64,000 bases of DNA from Fasciolopsis buskii (Eukaryota; Platyhelminthes; Trematoda; Plagiorchiida; Fasciolidae): the NCBI GenBank assembly GCA_008360955.1, contig LUCM01007118.1, positions 40,285-104,284 on the forward strand. The letters are read 5' to 3'. Under the pieces are notes generated by a model. That model searched no databases, was not told the DNA's origin, and worked only from the letters and a program-made list of their open reading frames with translations. Positions within the stretch are counted from its first letter, which is position 1. Each line of letters opens with the position of its first letter. Positions 1 through 12,400 of this stretch are shown here, one piece after another. The position numbers and the translations under genes are program-made.

Positions 1-1295
1 GGTTTGGTGGTGGGTTTGCTCGTGGAGGTCAAGAGAGCAGGAATATCGTAACCCTTGGTCCTTAACCGTGTGGGATACAGAAATGGGAATGCTAATCATG
101 GAGAGAGAGCCTTCAGAAATATGGTATTTATATGTTATTAGAGAACTTGTCAGCAGAGAACTTCATAAGTCACTTGGTACATCGGTTTTCGAGAGACTTT
201 AGATCTTCACTGATAAGTGCATTCATTGAGCTAATAACCCAGCTTCAAATCAGTAGATTATTTTAATATCAGCAAGCAGCATTGGAGTGCCACGACGATT
301 AAAATAAAGATATCGTTAACGTATATTAGGAATAGGAGAGAACCAAGGACGCTTCCCTGAATACCTCCACTGATAAAAGCACATGGCTGGTAAAACAGCT
401 TACCTGAAAGCGATCGGAAAGGTAGAATGATAGTCAAGATAAGAGTGGATTACTTACTCCATAAGTCCTGGTTTCGGCCAGAAGCCGGGAGTGAGAAACG
501 CGGTCAAGCCCTTTTTTCATGTCTAGAAAGGTTGTTAGCATCGACCAGTGGGAATCAGCACTCTGGGTTACCAAGTATAAGAAGTCAAGCTGATAGGTGA
601 GGTTACGTCGGCCCCTCAGGAAGCCGTGTTGGAAAATATCGGTAAGATTGTAAGTAGGAAGGAAATCAACCAGCTGTTCTTTAACAATCTTTTCCAAAAG
701 CCTGGATAGAATTAGAATGTCATTATTAAGTCAAAAGTTTTCAGGTTCTTGCATAGAACCCTTTCTGTGGTGTGGAATAATAGTGAAGATTTTTCATTGT
801 GACAGAAAAGTAGCGCCAGACATGGACAGCGAGAACAGATTCAGAAGGAGCGGTGGAAGATCTGGATCAGCGGTGCGAAATAGGACTGGTGGGATGCCAT
901 CATGGCCCGGCCTGTAAATGGATTGGTACATTTCATCAGTCATGATGCCAGCAGCGTCGAATGGAATGAAGAATAAATTAACCGAAGTTGGCATGAGGTG
1001 GATTTCAGAGTGTGGCCGACTGTCATTAATGATAGTGCAACAGAAATATGTATTGAAATCTTCTGTAATGTTTTTATGCTTAAGCCGTTGAATATAATGA
1101 AGCTCAGAATGGCCGACGACTTGGGCTGCGAGAGAGATTCGAAAACATGGGAACTGGCCTAGGTAACATAAGAGCTCGCATTTCCTGCCTTTTTAACCTT
1201 AGTTTGGACACAATAAGAAGTTCATGTTGCAAGCGGTTAACTTTCATTAAGAGCGAGAAGTGTACCGTTTTATTGAAGATTTTTCCTGTCTTCAA
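1..1295 (-). mobile_element. CR1/Jockey-like non-LTR retrotransposon, RT fragment
   Basis: On the minus strand, reverse-transcriptase blocks appear in the correct order. The linker is at 1295-1104. PGHDGIPPVLF lies in the 994-794 frame. QHGFLRGRRNLT and FLDMKKGLDRV lie at 697-434. GSVLGSLLFLIYVND lies at 359-309, followed by a decayed ADD region (LLAD-IK). The copy is cut by the left window edge and broken by frameshifts and substitutions, so it is inactive. Weak, unrecognised minus-strand reading frames continue up to about 2320 and may be its 5' part. Confidence 0.75.
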
Positions 1296-2636
1296 AAGGT
1301 TTCATCTGGAGCTGACCAGTCTTGCTAGGCTACCTAGATTTGTGTTTAGTTGTCAGATTGGACAGAAGAATAATAGTTACAGGAAGTTTTCTGTAAAAGT
1401 CATCTGCCGCACTCTGCTGGTAAGGAGAAAAAAGCTGGACGGGGCCTGCGCAACATTTGCCAGTAACGTGTAAAACATGGCCAGGCGTTTCCTGTCATAT
1501 TGCAAAAAAAGTACAGAATTTCGAAGCTCTTCTAATGAAACGTGACCCTGAGCATTAAAAAATACAGCTTCACATGCTTCCAGGATTAAAATCGGAGGTA
1601 ACTGAGTCATTTGTTCGACGGACTAGCGAGATGTCTGCGAAGTGGATTTACAAGAACTTCAGTGCCGTAGGCAAGAGAAGTCGGTTATGTGATCACCTGT
1701 TTCATCGGTGAAATTTTGTGGGTTGACTCGCGAATCGTTTGCTCTAGTTTTTGCACTATATTACTATTTCCTGCGAACACATCCGCGACAATACCAGTAC
1801 ATGCCTGAGGCCGAAAATTGGGTTGTGGATGTGTGAAGGTGTGAGGTGTGAGGAGTGCGAAAGGAAGAATGAAAGATGTTGACTTAGTTTCGTCTGGAGG
1901 GAACCGTTTGGGTACGCCAGAAACAAAGATGATTTCATCGGGCCAAAGTTACGTGCTTAGTGAGAGGCAATGATGAAAGGTAAAAAATGAGGTTGAAAGT
2001 GAATGTTTATATTGGAAGAGGGTGGCCGGCTGGTGTCACCACACCACTTTCGCGACGGTTTTGGAATTAGTTAGGGGTGTGGATTGGAGAGAGTTGTGGG
2101 TGAACAGCCATGTACGCAGTTAGAATGACAAGGTTTGTGGATGAGACCCGATTATTGACCGATAGGTAACGATTTGAGGACAGAAGCAACGGTGATGGGC
2201 CTCCGACGTTGCACTGCATGTAAACAAGTGGCATGCACCGGTGTTGGAGCTCACTTTGAAGTTGGGATTGGGAAAGGCCAGGTTGTTTGCAGTGGTTTTC
2301 TTTCTTTCGGTTATTACACAAATGCTAACAAAACGGAATAAATGGGATGGGGCAACCCAAGAGGCAGAACACAGTACTATGATGATGTACGAAATAGCAA
2401 CTCGAAAGTGTCTAAAATGGACAGGGAGAAATCGATGAGGAAAGAGAAAAAAGAAATCAAAATTTCGTCATAGTTGCGGTCTTTAATGTGGTGAAATGAA
2501 TAAGGAGATTTTATGCCTTTTTCGCAGTGAACGAAACGGCGACACAAATGCGTTTTCCAGATGCCCAATCCAGTTTCATACACTCGATCCTCAAGTGATT
2601 ATGGGTGGTATAGATTAATGAGAGAGAGTACAGTAA

Positions 2637-3330
2637 CTACTCTACGTACTTCGTTTTTATTTGCAATAGAAAATGGTGACAATGCGCAACAGTTTGTGCA
2701 GTTTGTTCCATAATGATGAATATGTAACGATAGAGAATGTCTCTAACGGATGTCTTTGGAACTGAGAGAGTAATAATTAAATCCGTATTTCGGGGATTAT
2801 GGGAGTGGGTTTCTAACATGAGATGGGGAGACGAAGCCGTCTCCTGCAATGAATATTGTTAAAGAGTGTTAGGTTTGCTGTCATGCATTGAAGCCGCAAG
2901 GGACCTAATTTCACTGACTCACAACGTTTCATATAATTTAGGCTTGCAGAGTGGCCGATGAACTGTTTGGTAAATGCATGCTTAACGTTTTTAGCTGCTG
3001 CCTTGTTGGATCACACTAGAGAGTTATAATCCGGAGTTGGTCTGACGGGGATCCTTTCTTTGAAATTCAGATATCTGTGTAACAGCCCCACTAATTTATT
3101 TGCTTTTGCCTCTTGTACGAGAGCATGATCCGAGAAGTTTAAGGTGCAGAACTAATTTAGGCCCATGTCTGGAATTTGACAGTTAACGGGGATGTTTGGG
3201 GTTCCAATCTTGAATTTTCTTGGGGGTATAAAGCATTCTTACCCCATGATGCTAATTTTTAACCGACGGACAGCATAGAAGGCGATTAGCCATCACTTAA
3301 CCACTAGCGAATCCAGCTGAAGTCGCCGTC
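2637..3330 (-). mobile_element. CR1-like non-LTR retrotransposon, C-terminal fragment
   Basis: Minus-strand translation gives the RT thumb and C-terminal region: QLDSLV...WLIAFYAV, then NFSDHALVQEAKANKLVGLL, DYNSLV(stop)SNKAA, FTKQFIGHSAS, and LRLQCMTANLTLFNNI. A Trp-to-stop change and internal deletions mark it as dead. It lies upstream, on the same strand, of the RT core at 1-1295, so the two belong to different copies. Confidence 0.72.
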
Positions 3331-3769
3331 ACAATGTTTTATAATGCATACTTATGGCTGGGTGGCTGGAAAACGAAAATGTTTGCTTATCTAGATAATA
3401 TACAAAAATAAATCTGGACATGCAGAAAAATAGCCTCCCGGTGGGCAAAACTCGCGTTGTATGTAAGTGCTCAGAAAGAATCTTCAGGATGCATGTTTGC
3501 GTGGAACTAATGAATCACAGCTGCCTTAGGGGAAAAAGGCCGATTCACTGCAGGAACATCTTTTACTTTTGCAGGATGAGGTGACGAAACTCCCCGTCGA
3601 GGCCCACCGGGTCGAAGTCTGCCCCATGAAATTTAGGAAGAATTTGTATTCAGCTGACCACAATCATTTGGATCCCAAATTGAAAACACTGAGAATGACT
3701 AGGCGGTTGAGGCCTGCTCAGAGTTCCTTCTTGGGGAAAAAAGCTTGCCGTTGGCGCTAGAATTCACAA
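3331..3769. other. No gene recognised
   Basis: I find no coding or structured feature. The region may hold the decayed 5' part of the CR1-like copy that starts at about 3770. Confidence 0.4.
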
Positions 3770-6700
3770 GAAAGCACCGCTGACACGCCGGCTGGTGTTC
3801 TCCAGGGATGGGTTTCATGACCCGCACTGTTCCAGCAACAAGAACGATTCTCTAGAACGGTTGCATGAAAATGCCATCCGCCAACATGTAATTAAAAGCG
3901 CCAGGCAGGGCCCTGGATATACGGCGCCCCTAATAGACCGTGCGATTACAAAATAAAACAGGAGGATAGAGCAGGTGCAGCTACATCATCCCTTGGAAAG
4001 GAGTGATCATGTGATTATTAAGTGCAGTGAGGGGTTTAAAAAGACCATGCTTAAGGCGATAATAAGCCGTAAATAAATGGACATGGGGAAGATCCGATAT
4101 AGCCTATTAGGGTTTCCATGGGAGAACGATGAAATCGTTATGGGGAACATGTGTTGGGTAATGAGGAAGCCCCTGCTGGTCCCGCAACACGAGTTCGCAC
4201 TGCTGAAGGGACAGTGGAGAACAGGAAGGAGAAAATACTTACGTCTGTAAAACGTCGTCACCAAAGGTGGTCAAGTACTGCCGACAAACCAAAAGCTTCG
4301 ATAACAAAATGGAGGCAGAGAGGATACTCTTGGCTAGTATATTTTAGAAACGATTGACACACTTTTATCTTATCTAACGCACCTTCCAGCACAGCTTACC
4401 GCCATCCGCATGTAAATACAACCACTAGTCTTGGGAGTTCCATATCCGAAGCTCCACAAATTTCCTCCAGATAGTTTGAGACAATCTTGACAGTTTTCCT
4501 CCACCTTCAGCATTTCTTGGCCGTTTGTTGTTGTCAAATACGTGTCTTATCCACTTTGCATGACGTTTCGCCTGGTATTCACCACTCCCATCCAAATATA
4601 GTATTACCATTGCTTCTCAGCTCCTCAGCTCAACGTTTCCGTCCATTACGTAACTCTATCGTTTATCCGGGACTCCGGCCGTATCTCGACATCCGCCATC
4701 GAGCTCCGGCCATGCTTTATGCCATTGATACGCACATTTAGCGCACTCAAACACGAAATGACTAGTAGTCCGTTGCTTTCAAACAGTCCCGGGAAACTCT
4801 GTATAGTCTTGTGGAATTAGTTTTCTACTTTTGTTTCCTACCGGCATACATGTACGTTCCTCAGCGATGTGCAGCATCTCATTTTACTTCATAGTAGGCT
4901 TCTCTAATAATTCAAGTTTGCCCTCATCCCCTTATTCCTTTTGCTTTCTGTTATTCGCATTTCATGTGCATCATTCTTGTAAGAATTTGATCTTGCCTTG
5001 CGCGTGCTTCACGCAAATCTAGAATTATACAATAATATTATTATTAGAATTAGGGCTAAACGGTGAGTGCAAACCACTAAGTACAATTGCGGAGCGAATT
5101 AAACCAAAAGCGCTAAGGAGCAGTCCAAAAAATGATACGCTTGCGTCCTACCGAAAGGATCACTTGGGGATGAAGTTCGCGCCACTAACAACGGTTGGAA
5201 TATCTGTTGCAGTGGACGACGTCAACAAGGCAAAATTACTGGGTAACCACTTTAGCGGCGCACACAGGGTGGATGTGGGCATGCACGGGAAGTTAGATAT
5301 TTTGCTTCTGCCACCTGACATAAATAACACACAGATATAAGCGGACGCCGCTCGTCCAAACCTGGAAAACATGAATCAGGAAATCGGCTGTTCCAGATGG
5401 AATCCACTCGTTTAATATAGGGCCTCTAGCCAACCGCTTGGCAGGGCCGATGTGTAGGTCCTTCAAGGAGACTGCGGCGGGGATATCTGCAAGCAGTGTC
5501 TATCCACAAGTGTGACTCGTGTTCGGAGGTAGGGAATTACGGGCCAGGAAGCCGGACAAGCTTCCTCTTCAAAGCACTATCACACATTGTCAGAGAGCAC
5601 GTGTGTCCGCACCTGATGCGGTACTCCAGGCTGTGCCCCGCTCAGCGTGTTTCTCAGAACTAGGGGTCCTGTCTTGCAACACTCTTTGCTATTCATACGA
5701 AGAAAATGACACACTGAATGAAGTCGTGTCAGCAGAATTATGTTATCCGGGCTTCGGTAAGTCATTTGACTTCGCAAAACCGCCTCTCGAGGCGGAAGTT
5801 GTGAGCACTTGGCATAGGTGGCAAGTTACTTTATTGGCTAGATGTACTTCTAAGTACCACAACGTTTTCTATCCCAGCCAGGTAGGCTAGTTGTGGCTCA
5901 GGGACAGACATTAGTGGAGCAACCTAGGGCTAGGCACTCGGCTCACCGTTGCTTTTATTTTCAGTATGTAATTTAGATGCGGACCGCCGAGCCCTATGTT
6001 CTCCGCGGATGCCGTGAAGGGGGTTGGGCGCCTTGAACGATGCGATTGTGAGACCGAGTGTCCTGAGGCGGATCCCGCGTTACGTATGCTTGCTCTTAAT
6101 AGCTGTGACCAGTCGTGTGTCACTCTTATGCGGCTCGGTACGATTGCACTGATGACAACCCTAAAACTTGGAAAAGACAGTAGAAAGCGATAGCAAATTG
6201 AGTATACTTTGACAGGAGCGCGCGAGTAAGGCGCACGTGAGCAACTTGCAAATGGCGACCGCGCTTGGTGGTCAACGTTCGGTCAAACGAGTGACCCGGA
6301 GGAACAAATCCGTGTTTCGCTACATGTTCTGGGCAGGGATACCGTCTCGGTGTTAAACCAAGAAAAACACGGGGTCTATCACTCAACTCGGGAAAAAGCC
6401 ACTTGCTCTCAGAGAACGCTGAGGGCATGACAATTGCACACGAGGGCGATCTTTCCAAAACAAATGCAGAAATAAAAGTAGAGGGCCTTGGCATCCGAGC
6501 TAATTATGGTGGTAATTGAGCTGGCCAGTGTGCAGGGACAGAAAATAAAGCTAGGACCAAGCTTTCAAACTGAGTTCAGCGCTGTCGTGTCGAAAGGTGG
6601 GATTTTCTTCCCTCTGCATAAAGCTTTTGTTAGAACTCACTTGGAATACTGACTTTTAGACTAGGCCCCCATTCTTCCAAAATGATACGGACTGTTTAGA

Positions 6701-7050
6701 AGTGGGTAGCCACAATGAAGAATGAAGATCAAGGAAAAAATACTACAAAAGGAGGCTGACGGATTTGTGATTGTTCTCGGTGGAACGCCGAGGAGCTAGG
6801 GTAGGGTGGAACTGATAGCGGGCGTTGAAGTTAGTCAAGTTCTAATTGCGACGTGCCCTGAAACTTCTTTCCACCAAGGCTCCAAAACCAGGGAGGAGGA
6901 AAAAGCCTGATAAAGCATCCATCTCAGTCATTAGCTACGACGCTGTTCTTCAGTGACATAATGATAAACAGATGGAACAAGTTATCCAGATATACCTCCG
7001 GGACACAATTAAGTTAGGATGATTTAAGAAGAACTAGGCCGTTCTGGGGA
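3770..7050 (+). mobile_element. CR1-like non-LTR retrotransposon copy, interrupted
   Basis: Plus-strand blocks in order. The end of the endonuclease is at 3990-4020 (LERSDHVIIK). The linker is at about 5200-5260 (VDDVNKAKLLGNHFSG). RT0 is at about 5390 (VPDGIHSFNIGPLA). RT blocks run to 5890: LCYSYEENDTLNE, and YPGFGKSFD in place of YLDFSKAFD. A degenerate FADD region (FSADAVK) is at about 6000. FVRTHLEYW is at 6630-6660. The C-terminus INRWNKLSRY is at about 6970. A stretch without similarity (4370-5130) and a 281-bp repeat (6044-6324) interrupt it. Many stops; inactive. Confidence 0.68.
6044..6324. repeat. 281-bp LTR-like repeat, copy 1
   Basis: Closely similar to 8068-8348 over its whole length. 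The best-conserved 266 bp run from TGTCCT (6059) to GCTACA (6324), the TGT...ACA ends typical of LTRs. It splits the RT region of the CR1-like copy. I see no target-site duplication. A solo LTR or a short interspersed element are both possible. Confidence 0.6.
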
Positions 7051-8067
7051 CGGGGTCAGTTAGTATATCTGCATTCAATGTATGCGCGCATCAATTTCTA
7101 CATTGCAAAGCACTTTTAGTACTCCCACGAATTAGTTGCTGTTTCGCCGATTGGTTGCATTGAATTTTTCCTTCTCTAGCAACTTTCGAAACAAAAAGAG
7201 CTGCTGGAACGTCAATGGTGACGCAAAATAGATAACACTCGCATAGCTAGATGCCGATTTTTATGCATATCATCGAGAGAACCCTGGACTCTTGTTTGAC
7301 CCTTGGGGTTACGCCTATCACGTGCCAAGTACGCAGAACTGAACCTGAACTGAGCTGAACTGAGCTGGGTCAGACCACATTGTGGACTTACTTATGAATT
7401 AGCTTGTCCGTAGGCATCGTTTTTTGGGAATGTTGTTGAGGCATTCGTGGGATTGTTGGGCCTCGAAATTGAATTGTAAATAACCTGGAAAAATGTTTCA
7501 TATGTTTCCATCGCGGGTTGTGCTCAAGAATCGCTTCTCATTAGTGGATTAAAAGGAACTTCTACACAACGAACTTTTCCCGCCTCATTGTTAATATCTG
7601 TTGAGTTCCAGGTTCCGTGTTTTTCGACACGGTATCCTTATAACTGTACTACAAGAGGACAGCATCCCGCCAAAGTGTATTCCAGTTATTTTGTGCAAAC
7701 TCGAACTCGATGAATCCGTTATTTGACTTGGGTTCATTTGAAATCCGTGACTACGTGTTATTTGGGCCAGATCCATTCGTTGTAACCGAACCAAGGATGC
7801 AGTTTTTGGTGGTCTAGATCCCGTTGCAAATAATCGATCCGGCCTTCCCCTTTCTTGCGGCGGGCGCTTAGTCCATTTGATTAACGGTTACCTGCGGTAG
7901 CGCGCGGTCATCTAAACTGCTTTCTTGAATGAGCGGACTCATCTTGTATCACATATCTTACACTAATTGAAGTTCCCCTCAAGGCAGTGTCGTGTATGAG
8001 CTTAAACAGCCTTTGACTATCATTTCTCCTGCCATTTGAGGCCATTGTGTTTGCCGTCCATTTTAAA
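7051..8067. other. Unassigned spacer
   Basis: No gene recognised. Holds a short tandem of a GAACTGAGCT-like unit near 7340-7365 and scattered sequence that may be decayed non-LTR DNA. Confidence 0.35.
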
Positions 8068-8348
8068 GCTTGTTGAACCGACTGTCCTCACGCGGATTTC
8101 GTATTACGCTTGCCTGCCCTTTACCGTTGCGACCAGTTGTGCGTCGCTTCTACTCGGCTCGGTAAAATTTCACTGGTAACAACCCCAAAGCTTGGAAAAG
8201 ACAGTCGAAAGCGGTAGCAAGTTGAGTATATTTTGACAGGAGCGCGCGAGTGAGGCGTACGTGGGCAACGTGCAAATGGCGACCGCGCTTGGCGGTCAAC
8301 GTTCGGTTAAACGAACAACCCGGAGAAAAAAATCCATGTTCCGCTACA
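8068..8348. repeat. 281-bp LTR-like repeat, copy 2
   Basis: Second copy of the repeat at 6044-6324, same orientation and same length. TGTCCT at 8083, GCTACA ending at 8348. Flanking sequences of the two copies are unrelated, so the repeat itself is the mobile unit. The 1.7 kb between the copies does not look like an LTR-retrotransposon interior: I see no gag, protease or integrase motif. Confidence 0.6.
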
Positions 8349-8699
8349 GGCTTGTCATTTGATTATGTGCATATGGTGTTATCTTATTCATCTCCCTGTG
8401 ACAGCCAGGTTTTGTTCCATTAGGCTTGGCGTTTCTTACGCGACTCATTACCTTTGCCGGGCGTTGGATCTAAGGTTACGGACAAAACCTGGTCTCAGGT
8501 CCATCGTTTGATCGATCCAATCTCATGGCTCACCTCCACCGCTGTCCGTCGTAGTTCTTAGCTCATCTGGCGGATTTTGCTGGTAACTGGTACGAACACT
8601 CGAGTAACGGGATAGCCGGCCTACGTTGTTGACAGTTTAGCTCCAGCAAAACCCATTAAAACTAAGGCGCCGTCCGATTCTAGGCACAACTTGGAAAGC

Positions 8700-9150
8700 A
8701 CTTTGGATTCAGTGGACCGGGCAGTGCTATCCCCTGTTCCTCACTGAAAAGGCACGTGTCGTGTGCCGTTTCGGAGGTCACCCGGTAATGTGGAGGCGTC
8801 CATTGAAAAAATACACACTGAAATTAGGTAACGTAGGTGTGTCGCACTTCTTCGTGGTTGGGGTCCAAAAAACCCGTAGGTCAGTTGGTTGAAAATACTG
8901 AAGGATGTCATGAAAATCTGAACAGAAGCAGTCATGTCATTTTCTGTCTAGTGAGAATGCATATGTTTATACAGTTGGACTATCTTCCTTAAGTTGGCCA
9001 CCACGGCATCCTCTTTTCCTGCCTTCTTATGTCCACTCTTTGCCCACATTGGACATTCGATCTTGTCATTGCTCCATTTAACTTGGTGAGAAAGGTAGCG
9101 AAAAACAGGGTTGCCTTGCTGTTTAACGCTAAACGACGATGTTGATTCAA
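8700..9150 (+). mobile_element. RTE-like non-LTR retrotransposon, 3' end
   Basis: C-terminal block GGHPVMWRR...LGNVGVSHF at about 8770-8850. This is the decayed form of the RTE C-terminus seen intact at 43603. The 3' untranslated region follows and ends TTGCTGTTTAACGC..AAACGACGATG at 9117-9143, the same end as at 43950-43986. Internally deleted and frameshifted. Confidence 0.65.
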
Positions 9151-9489
9151 GTGAAGAAGCACCACGGTTTGGAGCGTCTCACTTAGCTGGTGTAGGGTGG
9201 AAGTCTGATCGCTGCAACAATTTTACGAAATCCATCTTGCCGTTCGCGGACGTTGCTTGCTCGCCAACCTGTGTCGGATGGCGCAACATTGTTAAGGCTA
9301 AGAATTTAATAACTTCCGGGAGTAAGCGATGGTTGCTATGTTCGTTTATTAAATGCTGATTCAAAAAGTAACCAACTGCACAATAATGGAGTATGCTCCT
9401 GTCTCCTTATCTCAAGGAGCAAATTTTTGAAACGTACCCCATGCATGAGTTTGGTGGTAGGACCTCGTTCCATAGCCGAAATTGTCTGC

Positions 9490-12400
9490 TACGAGTCTAT
9501 AAAAAGAGTGAATATCCAAGGGAAACAAGGAGTGGACCTACACAGGCGGGAAAATAAGACGCTGCTGCAGCCAACACAGGGAACCTAGTCTAATTGTGAA
9601 TGATATAATATTAATAACACAGCGTTGTTGGTAGATGTAATGCGCCAACGTTTCGACTACCGTGGGTAGTCTTTCTTGCCTTGAGAAAGACTACCCACGG
9701 TAGTCGAAACGTTGGCGCATTACATCTACCAACAACGCTGTGTTATTAATATTATATCATTCACAATAAAACCAATACATGGCGCATCGATTTTTCGATA
9801 CACTTCTTACGTCGTTTGGTCCGGATATTTACAAACCTAGTCTAACTTTACGAATGCACTTTTTCAATCATTCTGACTCGATAGAAAATGACAACATGAT
9901 CGCCACTGTTTGCGGTTCATTGCTATATCCAGCCAGCTAGTTGCCGGGTCTTTCAGACCCCAACCACCAAGATGCGAAACACCTACTTAACCTAAGTTTG
10001 CTGCACATTTTCTCATTCCACATTGCCACGCCATCTGTTGACCTCTAAGTGGCTTCTTCCATTCCTTGGGAGGAACCCGAAATAGGGCACGGCATTGTAG
10101 ACGAGTGTTCGCCATGCGCAACACGTGACCCAACCAACGTAGTCTACTAAGTTTCATACGATGAAACAAGGTGTTCTGAGGGCCTGCACTTAGTATTAGA
10201 TTCCTGACCTCCACATTACTCCAATCCTAGCAAAACTACGTAGACATCGGTGATCGGAAACGTCCAAGCGACGAACGTCTCTTTCACGCATACTCCATGT
10301 CTCGCAACCGTCCAACAGAACTGGGCACACTGCGGCGCAGTACACACGACCTTTCAACTTCAGTGAAATATCAGGCCGACGCCACAAGTGCTTCAGTCCA
10401 GCGTAAGCTGCTCGAGCCATGGATATATGCGTGTTTACTTCCACTCCCGAGCTGCCATCATTCGACACGCAGCTACCTAGGTAAGTGAAACGGTCCACAG
10501 TCGTTAATTCCTCTCCATCCAGTATCACGTTCGGGACTGCTGCCGTCCAGTCCCGTAACAGCACTTTACACTTTGAAGGTGGAAAGCACATGCCACACCG
10601 AGCGACCGACCTCGAGAATCTATCTGGTGCGCTTTGTGCGTAATCCGCGGATTCCAACAGGCATACAAATTCATCTGCGTAATCTAGGTCACACAGCTTC
10701 CCTCCATTTCCCAGTTCGACTGCTGCATTCTGAAGATCTAAAGCATCTTCCATCACCTCGTCCATGGCGAAATTTGACAGGAATGTCGAACACCATTAGT
10801 CGTTTCGAATGAACTTGATAGTTCACCGTACACCCTCACGCGCTATTAGGTATGCGAGTACAATGCTCGCAACAGATTTACTATCTTAGCTGGCATACCC
10901 TTCCTGTGGAGAGCACTGAATAGTGCTGGTCGATCCACGAAGTCGTAAACGCACCTTTCATGTGGAGAAAGACTACGATCGTAGGGCGGCGTTGCATGTG
11001 GCGCGTTTCGAATATCTGTCGGAGAGTGAATATTTGGTTGACGCAACCTCGACCTGGACGAAATCCAGCTTACTGTTTGCTGTCTAGATGTTACTCTCGT
11101 GAATTGATGTCAAACGTCGCAGCATTATTGAAGCTAACAACTTGGAATTAAACTAATCCCACGATGATTGCTATAGTCACTCCGTGTGCCCCTCCTGAAG
11201 ATGGGTACAATCAGTGACTCACCCCGCGATAACGGAATGCGCTCCTCGTTCCAAATATTACGAATCAAGGAGGTAATTGATTTCACCAAAGCTTCACCCA
11301 GTTTTAAAAGAACTGCGGTAAGTTCGTCGGGAACAGCTACTTTTCCCCTCTTCAGAAGCCGAGTATTCGACCCCACTTCCACATCCGTCGAGGGATCAAG
11401 CAACACCTCACAAGGATTTGCAGCTGCAGACGTCGGACTAATTACGTTGAAGTGCTCTGCCTAACGGTCCAGCTTTTGTTGTTTACCATGGATGAGCTCT
11501 CCATTCTTATCGCACACGACTTCACTAACCGAAGTTCGCCGCCCACTGCTGTCGCATATAAGCTTAAACAGTCTTTGATTGTTACCTGAAGCGGCCACTT
11601 CCTCCATCTCTTCGGCTACCTTAACCCACCAGTTTTCGCGGTCATTCCTAAGGCTTATGGTCAACTGACGCTACAACTGCCGACGCATCTTATTCACTTC
11701 CTTGCAGTTAGGCAGCTGGTGTTTTTGCTCCACTAGACCCAGCGACCCTTGGGAGATCCAGTGTTTTTGATGAACGGTAGATCTAGGACCACAGGCGAAA
11801 TCTGCTGCCAAATGCATCGCCTGCTTAATTTGATCCCACTTCTCATCTACGTTACTGCTCGTCGGACCTCTTAGTTCTTCGGATAGATTCTGTTCACAGC
11901 TGTTGTGAACAGCCGAATCACAGACGTTCGACGGCCAACCAGGATTGTGGACTTCATCGATGACCGTTGAGCTGCCTCAAAAATCGCATTCAAACTAACG
12001 CATGGTCCGATTCAACGTACGTGGTCCAGTATGATCTACAGTTCTGGACAGAACCGCGCCAGCGGTAGCTAACTGCGATATGGTCGATCTGAATCAGTCT
12101 ACCCGTCGAGTTCGAACGCCATGTCACCGTGCGACGCGAACTGTGTCGGAACTTCGTGCTAGACAGGAATAATTTATTGTCTGCACGGTATTCGTTATCT
12201 GTTCTCTGAGCGGACAAGGCGCGCCGCCAAACTGAACAGCATTTCGATACACTAGGTTTTCCAAATTACGCATTAAAATCACCTGCTGCGACCACAACGT
12301 CAGAGGCTTTGCTCTTCCGAACAAGAGTGACAAGCTCGTCATAAGACTGGTCTTTTTGCGGTTCAGTGCTGCAGTCTGTTGGAACGTATGCCGATATGAT

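Noticed and set aside
3569..3760. Separate small gene in the 63-codon plus-strand frame
   Set aside because: No resemblance to a host protein. It directly precedes the endonuclease region of a CR1-like copy and is more likely part of that or chance.
6059..8348. Complete LTR retrotransposon between the two 281-bp repeats
   Set aside because: The interior holds the end of a CR1-like element and unassigned DNA, with no gag, protease, integrase, primer-binding site or polypurine tract. There is no target duplication outside.
9684..9767. Hammerhead ribozyme in the palindrome arm
   Set aside because: The GAAA element and two hairpins are present, but the CTGATGA core is replaced and I cannot identify the cleavage site. 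Kept only as a hint in the findings.
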